NCBI RefSeq assembly: GCF_026651855.1 | Contig: NZ_CP093280.1 | Span: 5,726,501 to 5,790,500 of the forward strand | From: Pseudomonas silvicola | GTDB lineage: Bacteria; Pseudomonadota; Gammaproteobacteria; Pseudomonadales; Pseudomonadaceae | Direction of reading: 5' to 3' | DNA: 64,000 nucleotides | In this document: positions 18,008-26,839 of the stretch, one piece after another | How positions within the stretch are numbered: position 1 is the first letter of the stretch | Layout: the number at the start of each line of letters is the position of its first letter | Program-made: the position numbers and the translations under genes | Notes under the pieces: generated by a model | The model's input: only the letters and a program-made list of their open reading frames with translations | Told to the model about the DNA's origin: nothing | The model's database searches: none

Positions 18008-19149
18008 TGACCCAGCCCACGCACTCCCCGTCCACCGCCCCCACGCCCCCCACCGCCCTGGCACAGCGGGCCGCGCCCCTGGCCGGCGTGGTCATGGTCC
18101 TGTTCTTTGTCGTGGCCGCGGCGTCGTGCGCCTGGTTGCTGATCAAGGGCTCGACGCCGTTTCTGCCTGACGTGGCGACGCGCGATCAAGTGCTGCAGGG
18201 CGATATCACCCACCGGTTCGCCAAGACCTTGTCCAATGCCCCGGTGCCCAGCCAAGCGGCGACCCTGGAGCGCGACGCCAGCTGGCTGCTGTTCGGCGAC
18301 CTGGGCCCTCGGGTGCGCCAGGGCTGCCCTGGCTGGCTGTTCCTGACCGATGAGCTGCGCCTGAACCCGGCCGCCATGGCCAACGCCCGGGCCAAGGCAC
18401 AGGCAGTGGTCAGCTTGCAGCAGGCGCTGGCCAAGCGCGGCATCCGTTTACTGGTGGCCGTGGTTCCGGACAAGAGCCGCATTGCCGCCCGCCAGTTGTG
18501 TACGTTGGCCCGTCCGGCCTCGCTGGCACCGCGCATCGTCGAGTGGCTGGCGGTGCTGCAAGCCGCTGGCATCGCCGCCGTGGACCTGACCCCGGCCCTG
18601 CACCCGTTGGGCGACGCCGCTTACCTGCGCACCGACACCCACTGGAGCGAGGCCGGTGCCCGCGCCGCTGCCGAGCGCGTGGCCCAGGCAGTCCAGGGCA
18701 TCGGCTTCAAGCCCACGCCGCAACAGGCGTTCGACCTCATGCCCCAGGCCAACGCCCGACGCCCCGGCGATCTGGTGCACCTGGCAGGCATCGACGGGCT
18801 GCCTGTGTCGCTGCAACCGCGGCCCGAATACGTCGCCGCCACACAGGCCAGCGCCAGCGCCCAGGCCAGCGGCGACAACCTCGACGACCTGTTCGGCGAC
18901 GACCACCTGCCGAACACGGCGCTGATCGGCACCTCGTTTTCCCATAACTCGAACTTTCTCGGTTTTCTGCAGCATGCGCTGAACGCGCCAGTCGGCAGTT
19001 TCGCCAAGGACGGCGGCGAGTTTTCCGGGGCGGCCAAGGCCTATTTCGGCAGCCCTGCCTTCACCCGGACACCCCCTGCCCTGATCATCTGGGAGCTGCC
19101 TGAGCGCGACCTGCAAACGCCGTACGACCAGGGCGTCCAACTGCCCTGA
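18007..19149 (+). CDS. wssI: WssI, AlgX/AlgJ-like SGNH acetyltransferase
   Basis: About 380 residues. A Pro/Thr-rich N-terminus is followed by a signal anchor (VVMVLFFVVAAASCAWLLI) and an AlgX/AlgJ-type SGNH domain with DTHWSEAGA near residue 209 (Asp-His pair) and GTSFSHN near residue 308 (Ser). This is the expected periplasmic enzyme that acetylates cellulose. ATG 18007 overlaps the wssH stop as TGATGA. It is the last structural gene of the operon; no wssJ (a second MinD-like gene) follows. Confidence 0.88.
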   Translation: MTQPTHSPSTAPTPPTALAQRAAPLAGVVMVLFFVVAAASCAWLLIKGSTPFLPDVATRDQVLQGDITHRFAKTLSNAPVPSQAATLERDASWLLFGDLGPRVRQGCPGWLFLTDELRLNPAAMANARAKAQAVVSLQQALAKRGIRLLVAVVPDKSRIAARQLCTLARPASLAPRIVEWLAVLQAAGIAAVDLTPALHPLGDAAYLRTDTHWSEAGARAAAERVAQAVQGIGFKPTPQQAFDLMPQANARRPGDLVHLAGIDGLPVSLQPRPEYVAATQASASAQASGDNLDDLFGDDHLPNTALIGTSFSHNSNFLGFLQHALNAPVGSFAKDGGEFSGAAKAYFGSPAFTRTPPALIIWELPERDLQTPYDQGVQLP

Positions 19150-19240
19150 AGCGGTGCGACCAACGGCCATGGAGCGGCCTGGGCAGGTATGGCAATCTCC
19201 AGCTCCTTTTTGCCTGACATGCCTCACGGCCTGGTACCCC

Positions 19241-19897
19241 ATGCGAGCCGCTCCAGCCCGCCCGCCCATTCGCATCGCGATGGTCGAAGGCGATGCCCTG
19301 CTTCAAGACGCTTTGCTTACCCGCCTGGCCGCCCTGCCCGACATGCGCATGGTGGCGGTAGCGGGCAGCCGTGCCGCCGGGCTGGCAATGCTCGAAGGGC
19401 CCGCCGCGCACGTTCTGCTGGTGGAGCTGACGCTGCCCGATGGCCCCGGCATGGACGTGATCCAGGCAGCGCAGCAACAGTGGCCGGCGTGCGAGATCAT
19501 GGTCACCACGGCCCTCGGCGATGAAGCGCACGTGATGCGCGCCCTGCAGGCGGGGGCATCGGGTTACCGGCTCAAGGGCGACACCCGGGCCTGCATCGTC
19601 GCCGACATTCGTAGCCTGCGCGCCGGTGGCAGCCCGCTCAGCCCGCAGATCGCACGCCAGCTCGTGCAACGCATGCGCCCCCGTGCCGACGCGCCGCGCC
19701 CGTTGGTTTCACCGCGCGAACAGGAAGTACTGGAGTACCTCACCAAAGGCTTCACCGCCGAAGAAATCGCCGGTCTGATGGCCATATCGCGCCATACCGT
19801 GCTGACCTTCGTGCGCCGTGTGTACAAGAAACTGGGCGTGCGCTCCAAGGCCGAGGCCATTTACGAGGCGCGCAGTTGGGGGTTGATAGAGCGCTAG
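19241..19897 (+). CDS. LuxR/NarL-type response regulator with Glu at the phosphoacceptor position
   Basis: About 218 residues: a receiver-like domain (10-120) and a LuxR-type helix-turn-helix (LVSPREQEVLEYLTKGFTAE onward). In the receiver, Glu62 (LLVELTLPDGPG) replaces the usual phosphorylated Asp and Gly17 replaces one acidic pocket residue, while the conserved Lys (GYRLKGD) and Thr (VTTA) remain. The regulator may therefore act without phosphorylation. ATG 19241 is chosen because the receiver begins shortly after; GTG 19154 would add 29 untypical residues. It follows wssI by 91 bases on the same strand, and no kinase gene is adjacent. A role in cellulose control is inferred from position only. 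Confidence 0.8.
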   Translation: MRAAPARPPIRIAMVEGDALLQDALLTRLAALPDMRMVAVAGSRAAGLAMLEGPAAHVLLVELTLPDGPGMDVIQAAQQQWPACEIMVTTALGDEAHVMRALQAGASGYRLKGDTRACIVADIRSLRAGGSPLSPQIARQLVQRMRPRADAPRPLVSPREQEVLEYLTKGFTAEEIAGLMAISRHTVLTFVRRVYKKLGVRSKAEAIYEARSWGLIER

Positions 19898-20036
19898 CAT
19901 TGTTTTGCCGCACAACTGCCCCCTGAGCAACCGCTGTCACTCAGAGCCAGCCGCCCATGCGCAGCGTCGACGCCTTGCAGCCTGCGGCAGCCCTGGCCGC
20001 GTCACGCACATGACGTGCACGGCCGGGACGGGGCCG

Positions 20037-22322
20037 CTATTTCAGTACCAGCAGGTGGTACACCCCGTCTACATTCTCGATGCCATGGGTGTCGTGGGTG
20101 AAGCCTGGAAACGAGCGGTCGAAGGCTTCCAGGGCCCGCAGATACGCCAACAATGGCCCCTCGATCGCCCCGGCCTTTTCACCCGGCATCAGCAAGGGAA
20201 TGCCCGGCGGGTACGGCACGATCCCGGTGGCCGCGATGCGCCCCGCGGCCTGTTCCAGGGTGATCAGCTCCACTTCGTTTTTCACCAGTTTTTCGTAGGC
20301 CTGCACCGGGCTGAACACTGCCTCGGGCAGGGTACCGAAAGCCTGCGCCATGGCTGCCGTGGTCTTGTGCTGTTTCATGGCGGCGAAGATCTCGTCCGCC
20401 AGGTCCTTCAGGCCCATGCCGGCATAGCGCTGCTGGTTCGCGGCGAGCAGGTCAGGCAGGCACAGTTCCAACTCCAGGTTGCTGTCGTAGTCGCGTTTGA
20501 AGTCCAGCAAGGCGTTGACCAGGGTGCCCCACTTGCCCTTGGTGATGCCGATGGAAAACAGGAACAGGATGGTGAAGTCGGTGGTCTTCTCCACCACGAT
20601 GCCCTGGCGCCCCAGGTACGCGGACAGCACGCACGCCGGTATGCCACGGTCGAGCAGGTTGCCGTCATCGCCCATGCCGGGGCTCAGCACCGAGACCTTG
20701 ATCGGGTCGAGCATGCAGTAGCCGTCTTCAATGTCGCCGAAACCGTGCCATACGGCATTGGGGTGCAGTACCCAGCAGCTTGGCTCGGTCTTGAGCAGGC
20801 CGGGGTCCACCTCGTGGAACGGCACGTCCAGGGCGCCGACCTTGACCGACGGGGGCTGCCAGCACGAGAAGAACCAATCGTCACTGGCAAGCATCTCGCT
20901 GTGCATGCGCGAAATGACCTGGCGGAAAGCGATGGCCTCCTCGATGGACTCCGTGGTGAGGATCTGCCCGGTGGGCTGCTCCATCATCGCCGAACTGACG
21001 TCGCACGAGGCCATGATGGCGTAGTTGGGCGAGGTCGAGGCGTGCATCATGAACGACTCGTTGAAGCGCCCATGGGGAATGGGGTTGCGGCCATCACGCA
21101 CATGGATCATCGAGGCCTGGGACAGCGCCGCCAGCAGCTTGTGCGTGGATTGGGTGGCGAACACCGTCGGCCGCGCGGCGTCATGGTCGGCCGGGCTGCC
21201 GTGCATGGCGAAGCGGTCACGGTACAACGGGTTGAACCGCGCATAACCGTACCAGGCTTCGTCGAAGTGCAGGCGGTCGACGCTCTGGCCCAGCAGGTCT
21301 TCGACGCGGGTCACGTTGTAGGTCAGGCCATCGTAGGTGGAGTTGGTGACGATGGCGTGCACGGGCGTGGGGTCGATACCGCTGTGCACCAGCGGATTCT
21401 CGGCGATGGCGCGCTTGACCCCCTCGGCACTGAGGGTCTGGGGCAGGATCGGGCCGATGATGCCGTAGCGGTTGCGCGTGGGCACCAGGTAGGTCGGAAT
21501 GGCACCCGACAAGGTCATGGCGTGTTCGGCGGACTTGTGGCAGTTGCGGTCGCACAGAGCGATCTGGTCACGGGTGACGCTGGCCATCAGGATGACCCGG
21601 TTGGACATCGATGAACCGTTGGTGACGTAGTAGGTACGATGGGCGCCGAACACCTTCGCGGCATACCGCTCGCCCTGCCCTATGGGGCCACTGTGGTCGA
21701 GCAGCGAACCCAGCTCGCCCACCGAGATGGACAGGTCCGAGCGCAGCAGGTTTTCCCCGAAGAATTCGTAGAACGCCCGGCCCGCGGTGCTTTTCAGAAA
21801 GGCCGTGCCACCGGCATGCCCCGGGGTATGCCACGAGTACTCGTAGCTGCGGGCGAATTTCAGCAAGGCGCCGAACATCGGTGGCAGCACCGCCTGGCGA
21901 TAGCGCTCGATGGCCGCCAGGATGCGCCCGCTGAGAAAGCGGCTGGTGTCCTCGGGCAGCCAGATGAAGTCGTCGGCATGCTGCATCACGATCAGCGGTA
22001 CGTTGGACGCCGTGCTGCGGTCGCTGATCAGGAACACCGGCACCCGGGTGTTGCGCTCGCGAAGCGCGGTCAACAGGTTGATGCAGGCCTGGTGGCCTTC
22101 GCTGGTGTCCATCTCCCAGCTCAGCAGCACGCACTGGATGGCCGGGTCGGTACTGAGAATGGACGTGGCGTCGCTGAGGGTCTCGGACACCAGCACACTG
22201 ATGGAACGCTCCTCGACGTCGCTGATCAACTGGTTGAGGGCACGGCCAAAGACGCTGCGTTTGTCCGGCGGCGGGCTGACCAGCAGGGCCAGCATGCCCA
22301 GCAGGTGTCTGTATTCGGTCAT
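20037..22322 (-). CDS. Orn/Lys/Arg decarboxylase, PLP-dependent
   Basis: A 761-residue bacterial basic amino-acid decarboxylase. The N-terminal 130 residues form a receiver-like wing domain. The PLP domain follows, with SWHTPGHAGG and HFDEAW and with Lys395 in STHK as the Schiff-base lysine; the large C-terminal domain ends near HDTHGIENVDG. The STHKLLAA motif is closer to the lysine/arginine enzymes than to E. coli SpeF (SVHK), but the adjoining antiporter is PotE-like. The substrate (Lys, Arg or Orn) is thus open. Its start overlaps the antiporter stop (ATGA), and the pair probably provides decarboxylation-antiport acid resistance or polyamine formation. Confidence 0.88.
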   Translation of the reverse strand: MTEYRHLLGMLALLVSPPPDKRSVFGRALNQLISDVEERSISVLVSETLSDATSILSTDPAIQCVLLSWEMDTSEGHQACINLLTALRERNTRVPVFLISDRSTASNVPLIVMQHADDFIWLPEDTSRFLSGRILAAIERYRQAVLPPMFGALLKFARSYEYSWHTPGHAGGTAFLKSTAGRAFYEFFGENLLRSDLSISVGELGSLLDHSGPIGQGERYAAKVFGAHRTYYVTNGSSMSNRVILMASVTRDQIALCDRNCHKSAEHAMTLSGAIPTYLVPTRNRYGIIGPILPQTLSAEGVKRAIAENPLVHSGIDPTPVHAIVTNSTYDGLTYNVTRVEDLLGQSVDRLHFDEAWYGYARFNPLYRDRFAMHGSPADHDAARPTVFATQSTHKLLAALSQASMIHVRDGRNPIPHGRFNESFMMHASTSPNYAIMASCDVSSAMMEQPTGQILTTESIEEAIAFRQVISRMHSEMLASDDWFFSCWQPPSVKVGALDVPFHEVDPGLLKTEPSCWVLHPNAVWHGFGDIEDGYCMLDPIKVSVLSPGMGDDGNLLDRGIPACVLSAYLGRQGIVVEKTTDFTILFLFSIGITKGKWGTLVNALLDFKRDYDSNLELELCLPDLLAANQQRYAGMGLKDLADEIFAAMKQHKTTAAMAQAFGTLPEAVFSPVQAYEKLVKNEVELITLEQAAGRIAATGIVPYPPGIPLLMPGEKAGAIEGPLLAYLRALEAFDRSFPGFTHDTHGIENVDGVYHLLVLK

Positions 22323-23743
22323 GGGGTCACCTCCAGTGTGCGGTTGTGCGGGGCGCCAGCGTTCAGGTCATTGACCGGTATGGGCTGGCCGACGATGTGC
22401 TGGGCCGCCACGGTCTGGGTGGGCACGCTGTTGTTCAGCGCTTCAAGGCGGATCAGCCGAGTGTTGACGAAGCCGAACAGGGTATAGCCGACAATGGTCG
22501 CCACCCCGCCGAGCATCAGCGCCTGGGCCCCGGAACTGTAGAGCGCCAGGTAGCTGTAGGCCGCGGCGATGCCAGCGACGATATTGGTGATCATGGCCTT
22601 GCGTGGCGGCACGTTGGAGATGCTCTGCAGCGTCATCAGCGTGGCCATGGAGAGGATGTACGGCACCAGGTTGGTAACCACCGCCAGGTTCACCAATGTG
22701 TCGAACTGTTTGGACAGGTCCGGGCTGATGGTCAGCAGACCCAGGGCCGTCTGGATCGCCAGTAGAATCAGCATGCTGATGATCGGCACGCCATGCTTGT
22801 TGGCCTTGGCAAAGATCGGCAGGAAATAGCCCGTGTCCGCCGAACTCTTGAACACCTGGGCCACCGTGAACTGCCAGCCCAGCAGCGAGCCAATGCAGGC
22901 CAGCACCATCAGGCCCATCACCAGGTTGCCGATGGCCGGGTTGAACATCTTGGCGAAGACCAGGCCGAACGGCGCGGTGGACGACACCAGCGCAGCGTTG
23001 TCGACGATACCGGCGATGACGTTGGTGGACACGATGTAGATCACCGCCGCCCCCAGGGTGCCGCCCAGTACCGCGATGGGCACGTTCTTCTCGGGGTTTT
23101 CCACCGCGTCGCCGTTGGCGCACGCCGACTCCAGGCCCAGGAACGCCCACAGGGTAATGGCCACCGAGGCGCCGGCAGCGTCGAACCAGCCACGGTCGTG
23201 AGGGTTCCAGCCGGCAGCATAGGTGCTGCTGTCGAACCAGAACCAGCCGATGGTGGACACCAGCACCACGGGGGCGATCACGCCCCAGACCGTGATCGCC
23301 CCTATTTTGCCGGTAATGTTTGCGCCCCCGAAGTTGGCGAACGTGGTAATCCACAGCAACGCGATAGTTGCCAGGCCTACTTGCAGGGAGTCCAACTTGA
23401 TATCGAACAGTGTCTGTATATAACCCACCGCTGTAATACTGATCGCCACATTGGCAATAAGTAGCGAAAGGCCATACGTGTAGTTGGTGATGTAGTTGCC
23501 GGCCTTGCCGAACGTATATTCGGCATAACCGCCCATGCCCCCGGTCTTTCGGCTGAGCATGCCGCAGCGGGCGAAGGCGTAGGCCAGGGCCAGCGACCCC
23601 GTGGCCGTCACCAACCAGGACAAAATCGATATACCACCGACCTCGGCTAACTTGGTGGGTAATAAAACGATGCCTGAACCGAGCATGTTCACGGCGGTCA
23701 GCATGGTCAGCTGCACGACGCTCATTTTCTTGATGGCTGGCAT
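22319..23743 (-). CDS. potE: PotE-like amino acid/polyamine antiporter (APC family)
   Basis: About 474 residues with some twelve membrane segments. Recalled E. coli PotE matches closely along the whole length, e.g. VVQLTMLTAVNMLGSGIVLL, GGMGGYAEYTFGKAGN and LWAFLGLESACANGDAVENP. PotE exchanges ornithine for putrescine. ATG 23743 is chosen because GAGG lies eight bases upstream and the family begins a few residues before VVQL; the frame is open to 23773. It heads a two-gene unit with the decarboxylase. A lysine/cadaverine or arginine/agmatine specificity is possible. Confidence 0.85.
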   Translation of the reverse strand: MPAIKKMSVVQLTMLTAVNMLGSGIVLLPTKLAEVGGISILSWLVTATGSLALAYAFARCGMLSRKTGGMGGYAEYTFGKAGNYITNYTYGLSLLIANVAISITAVGYIQTLFDIKLDSLQVGLATIALLWITTFANFGGANITGKIGAITVWGVIAPVVLVSTIGWFWFDSSTYAAGWNPHDRGWFDAAGASVAITLWAFLGLESACANGDAVENPEKNVPIAVLGGTLGAAVIYIVSTNVIAGIVDNAALVSSTAPFGLVFAKMFNPAIGNLVMGLMVLACIGSLLGWQFTVAQVFKSSADTGYFLPIFAKANKHGVPIISMLILLAIQTALGLLTISPDLSKQFDTLVNLAVVTNLVPYILSMATLMTLQSISNVPPRKAMITNIVAGIAAAYSYLALYSSGAQALMLGGVATIVGYTLFGFVNTRLIRLEALNNSVPTQTVAAQHIVGQPIPVNDLNAGAPHNRTLEVTP

Positions 23744-23842
23744 TCCGTTGACCTCATGGAAACATCGACTCAAAGAGTCTTAGCAGAGGGCCGCAATACA
23801 GCAAGAAAAAATGAGAATTATCAGCCCCCTCATTGGCCTTTA

Positions 23843-24736
23843 TTATGGGCGCCCTGCGTGGGCCCGCACTTGACCCCAATCAACGTTCATCCCCCACGCC
23901 GCCAGCAGAATCGACACCGTCCCCGCCAGTTGCGGCAGGCTCAAGGGGTGGGAAAATGCAACCCAGTCCACCAGAATGGCCACCACCGGGTAGATGAATG
24001 ACAGCGCCCCAACCACGGGTGTCGGCAGCTTCTGAATGGCGCTGTACAGCAGGGTGGACATCACACCGGTGTGCACCACGCCAATGATCACCAGGAAACG
24101 CCATTGCCCGCCGGGCTGCACGATGGTGGAGAAATCCGTGAAGGGGGCCAGCACCACCACGCCCACGATCATCTGCACCAGTACGATCAGGTGAGCAGGC
24201 ACCGCCTTCAGCCGCTTGGCGATCAGCGCCGCCAGGGCGTAGAAAAATGCTGAACCGAGGGCCAGCGCGACACCGAGCAGGTAGTCCGGGGCGATGGCCG
24301 AGCCGCTCATCTGCCCTGACACGATCAGCACCAGCCCCACGAACGCGAGCGCCAGCCAGAGGCTTCTGGCGACAGAAAAACGCTCCCCCAGAAACATCAC
24401 ACCCAGTGCCACCAGCATGAACGGTTGGGTGTGGTAGACCACGGTGGCGATCGCAATCGTGGCATGCCGGTAGGCACTGAACAGCAGTACCCAGTTGAGC
24501 ACCAGCGCGACGCCACCCACACTCATCCAGGCCAACTGGGCGCCACTGACGCAGCCGCGCTTGAACACACCCAGCAGGCCACACGCGACCAGCAGGGCGA
24601 GCGCACCGAACACACAGCGCCAGAACACCACGGCCGTGGCTGACTGCCCCGACAACAACACGAACCAGCCCACTGTGCCGGAGATCACCATGGCGGCGAC
24701 CATTTCCAGGGCACCCCGGTATTGAGCGTTGACCAC
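23843..24736 (-). CDS. EamA/DMT family transporter
   Basis: About 297 residues with ten hydrophobic segments arranged as two EamA repeats, typical of drug/metabolite exporters in the inner membrane. GTG 24736 is chosen: GGAAGG lies just upstream and the frame extension to 24844 reaches into the divergent regulator's promoter. Substrate unknown. It is transcribed away from the XRE-cupin regulator at 24845, a common regulator-target pair, and lies upstream of the antiporter gene on the same strand. Confidence 0.85.
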   Translation of the reverse strand: MVNAQYRGALEMVAAMVISGTVGWFVLLSGQSATAVVFWRCVFGALALLVACGLLGVFKRGCVSGAQLAWMSVGGVALVLNWVLLFSAYRHATIAIATVVYHTQPFMLVALGVMFLGERFSVARSLWLALAFVGLVLIVSGQMSGSAIAPDYLLGVALALGSAFFYALAALIAKRLKAVPAHLIVLVQMIVGVVVLAPFTDFSTIVQPGGQWRFLVIIGVVHTGVMSTLLYSAIQKLPTPVVGALSFIYPVVAILVDWVAFSHPLSLPQLAGTVSILLAAWGMNVDWGQVRAHAGRP

Positions 24737-24844
24737 GCACACCTTCCTTATTGCTGCATAAGACCGATAAAATGAACATTCGGACGATATGCTGATTCTG
24801 TTAACAGGGCAGGTCAACCTTTTTAAGGATTTTTTGGCGAACAA

Positions 24845-25426
24845 ATGAATGATTTAACGAACGATCCACACGCAGAACGGCCCCGGCCCATTGACCTGCT
24901 CGCCTTGGCCATCAAGCGCGAGCGGCAACTGGCCAACCTGTCCGTCACGGAATTGGCCAAACGCGCGAGCATTGCCAAGTCCACCTTGTCGCAACTGGAA
25001 GCCGGGCTGGGGAACCCAAGCATCGAGACTTTGTGGGCGCTGGCCGTCGCCATGGGGTTGCCGGTGACGCGTTTCTTCGAGCAGCCGCCGCAGCAGGTGC
25101 GGGTGATCCGGGCGACCGAAGGGCAAACGGCGTATGCCGAGCACGGCCATTACGCCGCCACGTTGCTGGCCGACTGCCCGCCAGGCGTGCGCCGCGACCT
25201 CTACCGGCTGAAGGTGCAGCCTGGCCAGGCAAAACTGTCGCAGCCGCACCCGGCAGGCACCCTGGAGCATGTGCTGCTGTGCAGCGGCCGGGCCAGGGTC
25301 GGCCCGGCGCAGGCACCGGTGGTGCTGAATGCGGGGGATTACATGAGCTACTCAGCCCAGGAGGCGCACGTGTTCGAGGCACTGGAGCCCGACACCATGG
25401 CGGTGATGATGATCGAGCAACCTTGA
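24845..25426 (+). CDS. XRE-family transcriptional regulator with cupin domain
   Basis: This 193-residue protein has an N-terminal Cro/CI-type helix-turn-helix (residues 18-72, with NLSVTELAKRASIAKSTLSQ) and a C-terminal cupin (residues 110-190, HPAGTLEHVLLCSGRARVG). Such HTH-cupin proteins sense small ligands and often repress a neighbouring transporter. AAGGA lies about 15 bases before ATG 24845. The 108-base gap to the divergent EamA gene should hold the operator; I could not pick one out with confidence. Confidence 0.88.
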   Translation: MNDLTNDPHAERPRPIDLLALAIKRERQLANLSVTELAKRASIAKSTLSQLEAGLGNPSIETLWALAVAMGLPVTRFFEQPPQQVRVIRATEGQTAYAEHGHYAATLLADCPPGVRRDLYRLKVQPGQAKLSQPHPAGTLEHVLLCSGRARVGPAQAPVVLNAGDYMSYSAQEAHVFEALEPDTMAVMMIEQP

Positions 25427-25447
25427 TGTACGCCGGTTGCAGCTTGA

Positions 25448-26638
25448 CTACACGAGCAACTCACCACCCCCCACCGCGGTCTTGACCAACCCGGCAATCA
25501 CCCGCTCGCCGGTTTCCTCGGCCAGTTCCTGATACCAGTTTTCGGTCTGGCGCGGGTCATGCCCATGGGTGACCCCTGCTCGGGCGCGGGCACGCTGCAT
25601 GATCTGCGCCGTACGTTCGACCCGTGCCGCGTCGTAACGTGCCAGGGCGGCAGCCAGGTCGGGGGCGTCGCGCTCCAGGCAGCGCGCCAGTGCCCAGGCA
25701 TCTTCCAGGGCCTGGCACCCACCCTGCCCCAGGTCCGGCGCCATGGGGTGCGCGGCGTCGCCCAGCAACACCACGCGGCCGTTGACGAAGCTGGAAATGG
25801 GGGCCATGTCGTGGATTTCCACGCGGCTGACGATCCGGGTGTCGAGCCGCTCGATCAACCGCTGCACGGCCGGCGCCCACCCGCGGAAATGGGCCCGCAG
25901 TTCATCACGGTAGCTATCCCGCACGTTCGCTGTGCCGGCCGGCAGCGGCACGTCGAAGAAGAAATACAACTGCCCGTTGCCCATGGGCATCAACGACACG
26001 CGCTTGTGCTCGCCCACGAACTGCGTCCACTCCTCGACCGCCGCCAGGTCTTCGGCAGCGTCGATTCGGCCATTCCAATTGACATACCCGCAGTACTCCC
26101 GCGCCACCGGCGCACCCGCCACCTGGTTGCGCAACTGCGAATGGGTGCCGTCAGCCGCCACCACCAGGTCGGCCTTGATACGCTGGCCATCCGAGAACAG
26201 CAACTGCACCCCATCGGCCAAGGCTTCGACGGCTTCGCAGGTTACGCCCAAGGTGACATTTTCAGGGCCACAAGCCTGCAGCAGAATCGCCTGCAGGGCG
26301 GTGCGGGCAATGGGGCAGGCACGCTGGTCGACCGCGTCGTACAACGGCTGCAGACTGAAACGGGTCAAGAGTTCGCCCGCGGCGGTGCTGTAGCTCATGG
26401 ACGTCATCTGGCCGCTGGCGGCCTTGATCGCCGCCCCCAGGCCGAGTTTCTCAAGAACGTTGACGCCGTTGGGCCAGATCGAAATGGCAGCACCTGCGGG
26501 GGTCAATTCCGCTACCCGATCGAACAAGCGTACGCGATGACCGCCTTGCTGCAAGGCGATGCCGGCGGACAAACCACCAATGCCGGCACCGATGATGACA
26601 ATATCCAGGGAACGGGAAAACGAAGTAGGCAATGACAT
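25448..26638 (-). CDS. hpxO: FAD-dependent monooxygenase, HpxO-like urate hydroxylase
   Basis: A 396-residue class A flavin monooxygenase. FAD-binding motifs: GAGIGGLSAG near residue 17, ADGTHSQLR near 166 and GDAAHPMAPDLGQGGCQALE near 292. Long segments match recalled Klebsiella HpxO (GYVNWNG, GEHKRVSLMP, FFFDVPLPAG, WYQELAEETGERVI), which converts urate to 5-hydroxyisourate. No other purine genes lie beside it, so activity on urate is inferred from similarity alone. ATG 26638 begins two dozen residues before the FAD motif as expected. Confidence 0.75.
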   Translation of the reverse strand: MSLPTSFSRSLDIVIIGAGIGGLSAGIALQQGGHRVRLFDRVAELTPAGAAISIWPNGVNVLEKLGLGAAIKAASGQMTSMSYSTAAGELLTRFSLQPLYDAVDQRACPIARTALQAILLQACGPENVTLGVTCEAVEALADGVQLLFSDGQRIKADLVVAADGTHSQLRNQVAGAPVAREYCGYVNWNGRIDAAEDLAAVEEWTQFVGEHKRVSLMPMGNGQLYFFFDVPLPAGTANVRDSYRDELRAHFRGWAPAVQRLIERLDTRIVSRVEIHDMAPISSFVNGRVVLLGDAAHPMAPDLGQGGCQALEDAWALARCLERDAPDLAAALARYDAARVERTAQIMQRARARAGVTHGHDPRQTENWYQELAEETGERVIAGLVKTAVGGGELLV

Positions 26639-26656
26639 GGCGAGGCACTCTAAAAA

Positions 26657-26672
26657 CTGATCAACTGGTCAG
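26657..26672. promoter_or_regulatory. imperfect dyad upstream of the HpxO-like gene
   Basis: The 16 bases CTGATCAACTGGTCAG form an imperfect inverted repeat 18 bases upstream of the start codon. It resembles GntR or TetR operators in size and position. No dedicated regulator gene is adjacent, so its role is only suggested. Confidence 0.3.
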
Positions 26673-26839
26673 CTATTGCAGAATGCTTGCCAGCCCTGCC
26701 CTTTGCTTCATGAAACCCGTGCCAGGGCCCTGCAGGTGCGGTTTGCCGGGAGCCGGGCAAGGAGAAAAACTGACCATTGCGCAGCGCAAGAGTGCAACAT
26801 TGCGGCGCAGCGACACCCCATGCGCCCCAATGCGGGTCG

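Noticed and set aside
19154-19240. Upstream extension of the LuxR-type regulator from GTG 19154
   Set aside because: The extra 29 residues are unlike any receiver N-terminus; ATG 19241 precedes the first strand at the usual distance.
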